Source: Gammaproteobacteria bacterium (GTDB lineage Bacteria > Pseudomonadota > Gammaproteobacteria > DSM-16500). Taken from it: a stretch of DNA of 64,000 nucleotides. The notes under the pieces were generated by a model. That model saw nothing but the letters and a program-made list of their open reading frames with translations. It was not told the DNA's origin and did not search any database. The position numbers and the translations under genes are program-made. Shown piece after piece: positions 18,486-26,432 of this stretch (positions are counted from its first letter, which is position 1; each line of letters begins with the position of its first letter). The DNA lies in assembly GCA_021156085.1 (NCBI GenBank), contig JAJNBC010000006.1, positions 1 through 64,000 of the forward strand, read 5' to 3'.

Positions 18486-18621
18486 GCATCAAGGATGATG
18501 TAGGTTAACTGAAAGGATTCTTGCAACCACTCCTCGTTTTGTACCAGGGATGGATTTTTAAGCAAGGATGGCTTATATAAGTTGAACATTTCTAGCGGCC
18601 CTAAACCAGCCGCTTTTTTTT
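18486..18621 (+). ncRNA. Candidate CsrA-sequestering small RNA (RsmY/RsmZ/CsrB type)
   Basis: About 136 bases between an extended -10 promoter and an intrinsic terminator, with no ORF. Four GGA motifs lie in predicted hairpin loops: CATC-AAGGAT-GATG (18487-18500), GAA-AGGA-TTC (18511-18520, short stem), CCA-GGGA-TGG (18544-18553) and TAAGC-AAGGATG-GCTTA (18559-18575). Three have CARGGATG, the core of the known CsrA/RsmA consensus, presented in a loop as CsrA prefers. Such RNAs titrate CsrA and are under GacA/LetA control in related bacteria. The class is inferred from motif and architecture; nothing is known of it in this organism. Confidence 0.72.
18594..18621 (+). terminator. Intrinsic terminator of the candidate small RNA
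   Basis: AGCGGC (18594-18599) pairs with GCCGCT (18609-18614), nine-base loop, followed by eight consecutive T (18614-18621). This is a strong Rho-independent terminator with no protein-coding gene immediately upstream on this strand. Confidence 0.85.
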
Positions 18622-18749
18622 GTCAAAAATTCGCTACTTAAGAGATAATGGTGGATTCATCACGAAAAAGTAAGATCTTTGATTCTCTATGAGAAATGCC
18701 TTCTTGGCTATGACAAAGCTGAGAAAGGGAGAGTTGAAAAGAAATCAGG
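18622..18749. other. Short AT-rich gap with no gene seen
   Basis: Together with 18206-18485 this makes up the remainder of a 544-base gap between minE and the next gene. Apart from the inverted repeat, promoter and small RNA described separately, I see no coding sequence with a ribosome-binding site. Confidence 0.6.
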
Positions 18750-19121
18750 CTATGGCGTTGTAATAATAGAATAAGTCCCCGTCGCGGATAAACTTCTATT
18801 GTCTGCCATGACAATACGAACCGCATCCTCTGTTACACATGTCATGGATGTTTGTCCTGGTTCTATATAGTAATTTTCTACGGGCTCTAGGCCGTGCCAA
18901 CATTGAAGATTAACGACGCCTTCAGATGATTGATCAACGGTCAGAACAAAAGTCATAGCTTTATCTGTTTTAATATTAAATTGATAACCCCATTGAGTTG
19001 CATTAATAGAGAAAGGGTTATTAATGATATCTTCTTGTATATCCATGTTAACGGGAGCATTTGCATAAGCTTTCGAAATTATAAAGGTTAATAAAACTAG
19101 CACTAATATCTTCTTTAACAT
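18750..19121 (-). CDS. Small secreted protein of unknown function
   Basis: The 123-residue product begins MLKKILVLVLLTFIISKAYA, a clear Sec signal peptide with probable cleavage after AYA, so the mature protein of about 103 residues is exported. It has two cysteines in the mature part (in LQCWHG and MTCVTE), which could form a disulphide. I do not recognise a family. GAGGAG lies about ten bases upstream of the start on the minus strand. It is transcribed towards the small RNA gene. Confidence 0.75.
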   Translation of the reverse strand: MLKKILVLVLLTFIISKAYANAPVNMDIQEDIINNPFSINATQWGYQFNIKTDKAMTFVLTVDQSSEGVVNLQCWHGLEPVENYYIEPGQTSMTCVTEDAVRIVMADNRSLSATGTYSIITTP

Positions 19122-19262
19122 TTATTTTTACTCCTCATCAAAAAGATATCATTTTAGCATAATGTGTACATTAAGAATAATTGCCTCATCTTTTGGGATA
19201 TTAAATTTTAAATATTTAATCACTTGATTCTAACGTAGTTACTTTTTTGTCAAACAATACTC

Positions 19263-19303
19263 AGTCGAGACATAACCATATTGATTAATATGGTTTTTCG
19301 ACT
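19263..19303. promoter_or_regulatory. Nested inverted repeat upstream of the 19364 gene
   Basis: Inner arms AACCATATT (19274-19282) and AATATGGTT (19287-19295) pair perfectly around GATT; outer arms AGTCGA (19263-19268) and TCGACT (19298-19303) also pair. It lies in the gap between two divergent genes. The short T run after the inner stem could allow termination on the plus strand, or the palindromes may be operator sites. Function unknown. Confidence 0.45.
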
Positions 19304-19363
19304 CGCCCCCAAAACACGAAATTATGAACTATACTTGATCAAAGATAACAAAGGAGAATTTTT

Positions 19364-20020
19364 ATGACGCAACCCCGGCCAAATGAAGACAGTGTTCAGA
19401 AATTAGAAAAGGAATTAGAATTGTTAAATACGCTTGCCATAGCTATAAAAAATTCTACTTCAAACATCAAGGGAACCTCGAACACAAATATGAATGCAAG
19501 GCTAAGTGAGCTGGCAGACGGCATTACAACCTTTATAGCCGAAGTACGAGCACATCCAAATCCTCACTTAAATTTGCAAAATATTGCAATAGCAAGCGCT
19601 ATCTCCACAGCAATTATGACTCCAACCGACGATAACCGTAAGATTTTGCGCGAAACAGCCAAAAATACTTACTACGAAGCATTATCATTTCGTATTGAGG
19701 AGCTTATTGCAAAAACTAAACTAGTATTACAGCCAGCTATGCTTAGATTTTTTGTTGGATTTACGATGGGTCTCACAGCAACAGCAGTAGCAGGGCCTGT
19801 TGGTGCAATTATTGCCATAGCGGCAGGTATATATATGGATTCGCAAGTACTAAAAAATACGCCTGAGCAACTACAAAAGAAAGAAGCTGATGCAAAAAAT
19901 ACAAGTGCAGCACTTTATAAAGCACATGGGCTACTTAGCAAAGCAAAAAACATCAAGATAGATACTGAGACTCAAGCTGAAATTAATTCTAGAGTTTCAC
20001 CTCAAAAACCTTCTTCCTAA
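19364..20020 (+). CDS. Unknown protein with coiled coil and a hydrophobic hairpin
   Basis: 218 residues. Residues 10-35 form a heptad-like helix (VQKLEKELELLNTLAIAIKN). Residues about 128-158 (LRFFVGFTMGLTATAVAGPV then GAIIAIAAGIYM) form one or two hydrophobic helices. The C-terminal third is charged with a polar end. No signal peptide and no recognised family. AAAGGAG precedes the ATG by eight bases. Hydrophobic hairpin proteins of this kind are common among Dot/Icm substrates of Legionellales, but that assignment is only a guess from appearance and the presumed lineage. Confidence 0.7.
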   Translation: MTQPRPNEDSVQKLEKELELLNTLAIAIKNSTSNIKGTSNTNMNARLSELADGITTFIAEVRAHPNPHLNLQNIAIASAISTAIMTPTDDNRKILRETAKNTYYEALSFRIEELIAKTKLVLQPAMLRFFVGFTMGLTATAVAGPVGAIIAIAAGIYMDSQVLKNTPEQLQKKEADAKNTSAALYKAHGLLSKAKNIKIDTETQAEINSRVSPQKPSS

Positions 20021-20412
20021 CTTGGAGGGAGCAGTAGCGATATCTAAGTTGCTGGTTGCTATTAGCAAGCGTATAGCTTGCTATAACCAGTTCAGAAATT
20101 AATTGCTGTTTTAGCATGAAAGCAGTTTCCGCGCCTAATTTCGAATTGTATTAGGTGAATGTAGCATTGCCTGTAGTAAACAAAATAGCATAGCCTATAT
20201 CGATAGGAGCAAGATCCTCGACTAACCAATCTAGGAGGGTCGGCAATGATTTTCGCTACGCATGGGCGAGCCGCAATATTCACTCTAACCCAGTATCTTT
20301 CCACTGGCATCTTTAACATTAGAAGAATACTTATTCTTTTCGCGGCGCATAATTTATGTGTAATACATCTCCATTTATACTCCCAGATTTTCTTGGTTCC
20401 AAGAGAAGGTCA
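20021..20412. other. Intergenic region with a strong hairpin, no gene supported
   Basis: 392 bases between convergent genes. The main feature is a stem-loop at 20052-20090: TAGCAAGC (20063-20070) pairs with GCTTGCTA (20076-20083) around GTATA, and CTGGTT (20052-20057) pairs with AACCAG (20085-20090) beyond an asymmetric internal loop. No T run follows. A 60-codon frame starting at 20246 has a plausible ribosome-binding site but no recognisable product. Confidence 0.5.
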
Positions 20413-20754
20413 TCAGGCGGTAGAGTGATTCAGTCCATCTATTTTTGCTGCACAGATAAAGTCATTTTCTGATAAGCCCCCTATTGCATGAGTAGAGTAC
20501 TTAACAAGACAATAATTATAGCCTATTTCCATATCAGGATGATGGTTTTCTTGATGTGCCATCCATGCAATAGCATTGACAAAAGCCATGGTATGATAAA
20601 AATTTTTAAAAGTAAAACGACGGCTAAGTTCTGTTGCCTCATTATTAAGTGTCCAGTGGGGGAGTTGATTTAACCAGGGATCCATGTCTTTTTTTTCAAG
20701 AGGCTTAACACCGCTTTCACATGCTAGACAGCGCTTATTTTGTAGTTCAATCAT
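20413..20754 (-). CDS. phhB: Pterin-4-alpha-carbinolamine dehydratase
   Basis: PhhB dehydrates 4a-hydroxytetrahydropterin so that the pterin cofactor of phenylalanine hydroxylase can be recycled. I start it at ATG 20754 (MIELQNKRCLACESGV), preceded by AGGAGAAATAAA; the frame continues 11 codons upstream. The product is 113 residues with the active-site histidine cluster in AHQENHHPDMEIGYN and the VKYSTHAIGGLSENDF segment. It lies directly downstream of phhA on the same strand, an obvious two-gene operon. Confidence 0.93.
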   Translation of the reverse strand: MIELQNKRCLACESGVKPLEKKDMDPWLNQLPHWTLNNEATELSRRFTFKNFYHTMAFVNAIAWMAHQENHHPDMEIGYNYCLVKYSTHAIGGLSENDFICAAKIDGLNHSTA

Positions 20755-20780
20755 TTTATTTCTCCTTTTGTCCGAATTTT

Positions 20781-21566
20781 TTAACAAGGGTGTTTCGGTT
20801 TAAATTCATTGAATGGATTCATCTGCTGGATCAAGCTTAATAAATCAATATGAGTCAATTCATACAATTCGTCAAAATTTTTAAGTACAAAATAAATAGG
20901 TTGCATCACATCAATACGATAAGAAGTAGATAGAGCATCCATTGTATTAAAGGGCCTGCGTTCTGGCAAATCACTTTCTAAACAATATGCTGTTTCATTG
21001 ATGGAAGAAAGTATACCGCCGCCATAGGCACGTAGGCCATGCATAGTTTGAATTAAACCAAATTCAATTGTGAACCAAAATAATCGAGCAAGCATCACTC
21101 TTTCCTCAGGGGTTGCTTTTAAACCTAATTGACCATAAGTATGAGTAAATTCAGCATAAGCAGGATTGGTTAATAAAGGACAATGCCCAAAAATTTCATG
21201 GAAAATATCAGGTTCTTGGATATAGTTCATATCTTCTTTTCGTCTAATAAACGTTGCAGCTGGAAATTTTCGGTGAGCAAGCAAATAAAAAAACTGGTCA
21301 AACGAAATCAACGCAGGTACGGGTTCCAATGTCCAGCCCGTCGTTGCTTGTAAGACTTCCGAGATCTCAAAACATTGCGGAATTCTATCAGAAGGAAGTT
21401 GTAAACTATCTAACCCTTGTAGGTATTCCTCACAGGCACGCCCTTGGATAATAGTTGTCTGTCGACTAAATAGCTCTTGCCAAGTCGAATTTTCTTCTTC
21501 TGTATAAAAGGCATGTCCGGTTGTGTCTACAGGTTTTGCAATATATGATGTTTGTTTGTATAACAT
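20781..21566 (-). CDS. phhA: Phenylalanine 4-hydroxylase
   Basis: A tetrahydropterin- and iron-dependent monooxygenase converting phenylalanine to tyrosine. The 261-residue product is the monomeric bacterial size, without a regulatory ACT domain. Iron ligands are visible: HEIFGHCPLL (two His) and the Glu in FWFTIEFGL; TTGWTLEPVPALI and FIRRKEDMNYIQEPDIFHE are other family blocks. phhB follows 26 bases downstream. In Legionella this enzyme has been tied to pigment and iron metabolism. Confidence 0.96.
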   Translation of the reverse strand: MLYKQTSYIAKPVDTTGHAFYTEEENSTWQELFSRQTTIIQGRACEEYLQGLDSLQLPSDRIPQCFEISEVLQATTGWTLEPVPALISFDQFFYLLAHRKFPAATFIRRKEDMNYIQEPDIFHEIFGHCPLLTNPAYAEFTHTYGQLGLKATPEERVMLARLFWFTIEFGLIQTMHGLRAYGGGILSSINETAYCLESDLPERRPFNTMDALSTSYRIDVMQPIYFVLKNFDELYELTHIDLLSLIQQMNPFNEFKPKHPC

Positions 21567-21648
21567 AATGTGGTCTCGCTATGAAATATAAAGCTCATCT
21601 CTTTTTCAGAGGAGGAAGTACGCAAAAATAAATGGATAGGGAAAGTAA

Positions 21649-21670
21649 TTATCTGCGCTAGGGCAGATAA
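21649..21670. promoter_or_regulatory. Perfect 8-bp inverted repeat upstream of phhA
   Basis: TTATCTGC (21649-21656) and GCAGATAA (21663-21670) flank GCTAGG. It lies about 85 bases upstream of the phhA start on the minus strand and could be an operator or a leader hairpin. The rest of the 355-base gap 21567-21921 is AT-rich with no gene seen. Confidence 0.35.
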
Positions 21671-21921
21671 GAAGAATAATAGGAAGAAAGAAGAATAACA
21701 GTAGAGCGATGAGCTCGCTGCCTTAGGAAAAACTTTATTCTTCGATTGATTATTAGCATAAATTTATTGGCAAAAATAAGATATTAAGAGATGATAGCAT
21801 TATATGCGTATGAAAAGCAAACTAAAGTTATAAGATGCAGTAAAGTAGAAATTCATTAAATTTTATTTTAGAGTTATACCTTAAGGATTCTTTAATCTCA
21901 ATTAAGTTGGGAAATAATCTT

Positions 21922-23247
21922 ATGTTTGTTTCTGAAAAAATATTTTTTAATGAAAAAAATAAGGGGATTTGTTCTTTCGTATTTTTAAGTACTCCCCTCC
22001 AAGCTTTGCCGCTCTGTTTATCAGAAGAATTTATTTTTTTCCTTCAAGAGGCAGCAAATTTAGAATGGGCTGGCGTGAATAAATGTGGAGAGAAATCAAA
22101 ATTTCATTTGAAAAAACTGCAGAGAAATAATAAATATAATTTTAAAAATTTTAAACATTTAATATTAGATGACTGGTTGCAGAGATCAAAACCAGATACT
22201 CCTTATTCTTCTATTGGTATGACAACAGGGTTCTCATACCACGCATTATCTTATTTTGAATACGAAAATTTATTTTTTTCTTGTGATTTAAATAAATACT
22301 TTAAATTGCCTTTATCGTCTTTTCCCTCTAGTTCAAATAAATATCATGTTGATGAGACATTTTCTTATTTCCAAGTATTTGTAGGTGATAGCCAAGAAAA
22401 TTTGTTTAAGCTTATTAACGCGGTGTATGCATGCAAACATGCTTTATTGTTTAATCAGTTGGAACACCCTGGTTGTTGGGAGGAAGAAGGAGGGAAGCCT
22501 TTACTACATCACGAATTTAACCATCTATTAAATGTAGAAGATTTGAATGATACTATTGAATTAGCTTTATCACAAGGTTTAACTGTGAATAAAGCTTCTC
22601 ATTTAATGACTGAATTAGGAAAAGCTGTTTTAGAAGAAAAAGAATTTGAGAGTTGGAAACAAGATTTGTTAAGTGGATTAAGCGAGGAAAAAATAACTCA
22701 TCGTGAGTTACGCTCTCCTATGGTTAGCCGAGAGAAAATAAAGAAATCAAGAGCGTATACAAAAGACCAACTAAAATTATTGGAAAACATCATTGATTTT
22801 ATATTCTTAGTAAAAAATAAAGAAAAAGAAAAATTTTTGAATAAAAAAGATAGAAGAAATATTTTAATGGAATTTTTGGAAAAAAAAGAAATTCCTCTTT
22901 CTATAAAAGAAAAAAATGATTTTTTTGTTTTTTTAAAAAAGACACATCAGCTTGATGATCCTTGCAATCCTAGTGAGGCTCTTCCGTTAAAGAACGCTGC
23001 TTCACAAGAAGACATAGCTTATAAAATGCGACAAAATGTATTACAGCAAATGAAAGAAAATTTAAAGGAAGAGGGTAGTGCACATGAAAAAATAGCTTTT
23101 TTGAAAGAAATTCGTGCTTTACCTATTTTTTACCTTCATCGTAACGACTCAATTTTTGACGGGGCATTTGGAAGAACCAACGCTGTTAAAGAAATTGATG
23201 ACCACTTAAAAAAGCTTGAATTATTTAAGAAGGCTGCCTTGAAATAA
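21922..23247 (+). CDS. Unknown hydrophilic protein, possible effector
   Basis: About 441 residues from ATG 21922 (MFVSEKIFFNEKNKGICSFV); a TTG five codons upstream is also possible and no strong ribosome-binding site separates them. The protein is soluble-looking, rich in Lys, Glu, Phe and Asn, with a helical charged region around residues 240-330 (for example FIFLVKNKEKEKFLNKKD) and a lysine-rich end. I see no known motif. Its base composition is more AT-rich than the core genes around it. Large unmatched proteins of this style are often secreted effectors in Legionellales; unproven here. Confidence 0.65.
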   Translation: MFVSEKIFFNEKNKGICSFVFLSTPLQALPLCLSEEFIFFLQEAANLEWAGVNKCGEKSKFHLKKLQRNNKYNFKNFKHLILDDWLQRSKPDTPYSSIGMTTGFSYHALSYFEYENLFFSCDLNKYFKLPLSSFPSSSNKYHVDETFSYFQVFVGDSQENLFKLINAVYACKHALLFNQLEHPGCWEEEGGKPLLHHEFNHLLNVEDLNDTIELALSQGLTVNKASHLMTELGKAVLEEKEFESWKQDLLSGLSEEKITHRELRSPMVSREKIKKSRAYTKDQLKLLENIIDFIFLVKNKEKEKFLNKKDRRNILMEFLEKKEIPLSIKEKNDFFVFLKKTHQLDDPCNPSEALPLKNAASQEDIAYKMRQNVLQQMKENLKEEGSAHEKIAFLKEIRALPIFYLHRNDSIFDGAFGRTNAVKEIDDHLKKLELFKKAALK

Positions 23248-23397
23248 ATACTAATCTTCTATAGAGATAGAGAATGCTATGGATTACTGTCAAGGACTCC
23301 CACGGTTTATTCAGTTTTAGATAATGTACAAGGAAAATGTGTTTGCTTAAATGCTTACAATGTAACTGAACCTGGCGCAGAGGGGGAAAAAATTGCC

Positions 23398-23886
23398 ATG
23401 AAAAAGGTAGCCGCACAAGTGCCGCATTTATTTCACAAAGTAGGGAGCGTGGATACCCTAAAGCGGTTAGCCCAGAAATCCCATTTTGTTTGGAAACGTG
23501 TCCGTCAGTCGCTCAAGAACAAACGTAATGAAACGCTTTTTCAAGAAGCGGAGTAAGAAATCAACACGTTGCGAAAACAGCAGCAAGCCGGTGATAATGA
23601 ATTTATCAAGATGCTCACTAAACTCACAGGGGTTATCTTAGATAATGCGGCGCAGCCTACTTCTTATGCGTTTAAGAATTGTCAGCGGGAATGGGAAAAA
23701 CGAGGTTTATTCATTATCTATTTACTGCCTTATTCGCCGGAGTTGAATTTAATTGAAATTCTCTGGCGCTTCATTAAATACACCTGGCTGCCTTTTTCTG
23801 CTTACCAAAGCTTCACTACGCTCAAAAAATCGTTGGATTCCGTATTAGCAGGGATTGAAGAAAAATACCAAATAAATTTTGCATGA
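23398..23886 (+). pseudogene. IS630-family transposase remnant
   Basis: One frame carries two transposase pieces broken by a TAA at 23554-23556. Upstream, 23398-23553 reads MKKVAAQVPHLFHKVGSVDT and SHFVWKRVRQSLKNKR, the linker part of IS630-type proteins. Downstream, 23557-23886 carries VILDNAAQPTSYAF, LLPYSPELNLIEILWRFIKY and LPFSAYQSFTTLKKSLD, the second Asp and the final Glu of the DDE domain. The segment that should hold the first catalytic Asp (between NEF and IKMLTKLTG) is missing, so this is a decayed copy. The frame stays open back to 23248 but that part is not recognised. No terminal inverted repeats were identified. Confidence 0.85.
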
Positions 23887-24083
23887 GTACTTAATCTTCT
23901 CCAGGTTTTAACGCATACGTGCCGACAAATAAGGCACTCCCTGATAAACTCAGAGAAAACACTGATGGAAGGCTGTACTCTTTTATATTACCAAGAGTAC
24001 TCCTATAATTAAGGATAGAGAAACGTGGGCGATATAATTTTTTTACGCTTAAGAAATAGTAAAACAGTATAGGAGTTAATAGT

Positions 24084-25625
24084 ATGTTATCTGTTCCTAC
24101 TCATAATTATTTTAAAACTATTCACACCATAGAAGAAGACTTTCCCTTTCTCTTTAAGGTAGTTGAATTTCGTATTTTATTGTTAGGGCTGGATAAAAGA
24201 GAAAGAGAAAGGTATAACAGCTTATGGTTTGCAAGAGAAAAAACTTTTGCTTCGATGTCCCGGGATCAACTAGAACGTGAAAGTAAAAATTATATAGGAA
24301 GGCTTTTAAGCAATTGCTTAAACCTCACTCCTAAAAGTCGGGAACAGCTTAGTCAAATCTATACGAGTTCCTTACATAGGAATTTATATACCCTTACTAG
24401 AGGTAGGTTGCCTGGTACCGAATTGAAAGAAAAGGAAAATGAGCTTCTTTCAGAATTAATGGCTTGGGTAAACACGATTGAAGATGAGACAATTCTTGCT
24501 TTCGTAAAACCTCATTTTAAAAAAATATTAGAAGAAGAAAAAACGTCATTCGAAAAAGCAATGCAGTATTTTTGGAGTTTTAAAATTAAAACCTCGCTAT
24601 TATTTTCGTCACTGGATACCGATAATAATATAAAGTGGGTTGGTCACCCTAACCTTCAAAAAAGCGATGACTTATGGTTTGAATTATTAATAAATCCTTT
24701 CTTAGATGATTCTTGGAATTATACGCCTAGGCCAATAAAATTAGCTAAAAGACTACACAAATTTTTATCTAAGCTCCCTCTTCTGCTTCTTTTTATGGAA
24801 TTCTTGGATTTTCATGAAAAAATCCCTTCTGCTCCTTATGGATTGATGTCCCTAGGCATGATTGGCTTCATTTATTGGGGAGAACGCACGCTAGGCTATT
24901 ATTATAATAGAAACGCCTCCTTAAATGCAGAAGACCCCGTAAGATTTTATGAAATTTTTAGTCCTCTCATTAATTCTTTTTTTCAACAGGTCGTTAAAGA
25001 TTTATTTTATAAAGAGCGTACAGCTGAATACCCCTACCAGCCCGGCCCAGCAGAGCTACCTTTTTTGCGATCCCTCTTACCTCCTTCTGGTTTTTCTTCT
25101 GTAGCAACAAGCGAACAAAAAGAAGAAATAGCGCCCAAAAAAGAAAAAAAGAAAACACACGCTAGGCGATTTTTACAATTAGACACTTTGAATAGAATAA
25201 CCCATTTTTTCGTACCAGCTACGAAGAAAGAAAGCGATAACCATACAATTTCTATAGATGCAAATCTCACCTATGTTCTTATGGAAAATAACCAATATGT
25301 TAAGCTAGATACACAACAGCTGAGTAGATTATTTAAATCTCATTATTCCAAGGAATCTCCCTCTCTGTTTATCGAAAGTGTTTTCTCTACCCTAGAGCGC
25401 GCTCCACACGTTGATAAAGTAGGAGAGGACGAGGCTGGGGGAATAAAAGGTTTGTACCCCGGTTGTTCTCATAAGTTAAGACTTAATATGAATAATCGCC
25501 TCTTTCGGGTTGGACTTGCTGTACGTCCCCCTACTAAACTTGAAGAAGGGTATGGCATTACCACAGAAGTTTATAGCCCCAGAGTATTAACAAGAGGACA
25601 TAAAAAAGGACATACCGTAAGATAA
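24084..25625 (+). CDS. Unknown 513-residue protein with two hydrophobic segments
   Basis: The start has TATAGGAG ten bases upstream. Residues 1-210 are helical and charged; residues about 232-270 hold two hydrophobic stretches (LPLLLLFMEFLDF and APYGLMSLGMIGFIYWG). A basic linker follows (EQKEEIAPKKEKKKTHARRF) and the end of the protein is basic (RGHKKGHTVR). No recognised domain. The architecture of soluble N-terminus, membrane hairpin and charged tail resembles membrane-targeted effectors, but that is inference. Confidence 0.7.
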   Translation: MLSVPTHNYFKTIHTIEEDFPFLFKVVEFRILLLGLDKRERERYNSLWFAREKTFASMSRDQLERESKNYIGRLLSNCLNLTPKSREQLSQIYTSSLHRNLYTLTRGRLPGTELKEKENELLSELMAWVNTIEDETILAFVKPHFKKILEEEKTSFEKAMQYFWSFKIKTSLLFSSLDTDNNIKWVGHPNLQKSDDLWFELLINPFLDDSWNYTPRPIKLAKRLHKFLSKLPLLLLFMEFLDFHEKIPSAPYGLMSLGMIGFIYWGERTLGYYYNRNASLNAEDPVRFYEIFSPLINSFFQQVVKDLFYKERTAEYPYQPGPAELPFLRSLLPPSGFSSVATSEQKEEIAPKKEKKKTHARRFLQLDTLNRITHFFVPATKKESDNHTISIDANLTYVLMENNQYVKLDTQQLSRLFKSHYSKESPSLFIESVFSTLERAPHVDKVGEDEAGGIKGLYPGCSHKLRLNMNNRLFRVGLAVRPPTKLEEGYGITTEVYSPRVLTRGHKKGHTVR

Positions 25626-25626
25626 T

Positions 25627-25959
25627 CTAACGTACTTCTCTAGGATGCGTTTGCGTTAAACTAGATAAGTTGGCTTTATTTACCATGCGAGTATATAGGT
25701 CCATTGTTTGCACGATAGTATGCGCAGGTTGGCTTCTAAAGCCCTGGGCCCCGCCAGGGGCAGAGGTTAGTGAACTAAGCTTAACAAGCTGAGATTCCCC
25801 ATAGCTTTTAGGTATGGGTTTACTATGAGCAGTTGTGCATGTTAAGGAAAAACATATTCTGTTTTCCGCCAAGAGAAAAGAAATAATAATTGTTAAAGGA
25901 TGTTGCATGAGAGCTGATAAAAGAGGAGGTAAAATTTTTATCGCATGAGGGGTTGGCAT
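25627..25959 (-). CDS. Possible small membrane-anchored or secreted protein
   Basis: A 110-codon frame convergent with the preceding gene and ending one base from it. Its N-terminal part contains a hydrophobic run (LTIIISFLLAENRICFSLTC) that could be a signal peptide, best from an internal Met (MQHPLTIIISFLLA). The rest is Ser/Thr/Pro-rich. I recognise no family, and the ribosome-binding site is weak (GAGAATAAAGA). A different overlapping frame at 25823-26038 is less convincing. Confidence 0.4.
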   Translation of the reverse strand: MPTPHAIKILPPLLSALMQHPLTIIISFLLAENRICFSLTCTTAHSKPIPKSYGESQLVKLSSLTSAPGGAQGFRSQPAHTIVQTMDLYTRMVNKANLSSLTQTHPREVR

Positions 25960-26432
25960 ATTCTTTATTCTCGTATTTTTTGCACTTCTTATAGCTCGTT
26001 TCCAGTTGCCAGAGGAGAGCCGTATAGATTATAAGCAACTGTCCGCCAAGCGGGACTTGTTACTTTCTATCTTTATACAACTAAATTATAAATAACAAGA
26101 ATTCGGGTTGGTTGCGGGGGAATATCATTATTTATGGAATCTATTGGAAAGGTAAGTGAGGGTGTCAATCGCATTAATCATATAATCATTTGATTAAATT
26201 GAAATTAATTGATTTGATTTTTTAAAGTACCCCCAAAAATACCCCTATTTTCCTAAACCACTAAAGACTTTGATCTAAATATGAACGTTTAATACTAATC
26301 TTTTTGAATAATATTTGGAAGTTGTTATTGGTTAGAACGAGCGGAGGTGGATTAAAAATCTATGGTAAGCAGTAAGGCTTGAGGTATAATTCTCCTTTTT
26401 TGTGGTTTATAAGCAATCATTGGATAGAACAG
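25960..26432. other. AT-rich gap with integrase-type repeats and a -10 box
   Basis: 473 bases with no supported gene. It contains a pair of TACCCC repeats with a 12-base period (listed separately) and a perfect TATAAT at 26385-26390 that may drive the following dipeptidase gene, although no good -35 is visible 16-18 bases upstream. Confidence 0.5.
26228..26245 (+). repeat. TACCCC pair, 12-base period, like the repeats next to the integrase
   Basis: TACCCC occurs at 26228-26233 and again at 26240-26245. The same pattern (TATCCC twice, period 12) occurs at 33836-33854 beside the integrase start. Such spaced repeats are commonly seen between a tRNA gene and a P4-type integrase, where they may be arm-binding sites. 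Their presence 7.6 kb away suggests an island boundary or a lost second integrase. Confidence 0.45.

Noticed and set aside
20246-20428. Possible 60-codon gene with TAGGAGGG upstream
   Set aside because: Despite the good ribosome-binding site, the product resembles nothing, and it overlaps the end of phhB on the other strand.
25823-26038. 71-codon minus-strand frame
   Set aside because: Overlaps the slightly more plausible 25627-25959 frame, has no ribosome-binding site and a composition typical of chance frames in AT-rich DNA.
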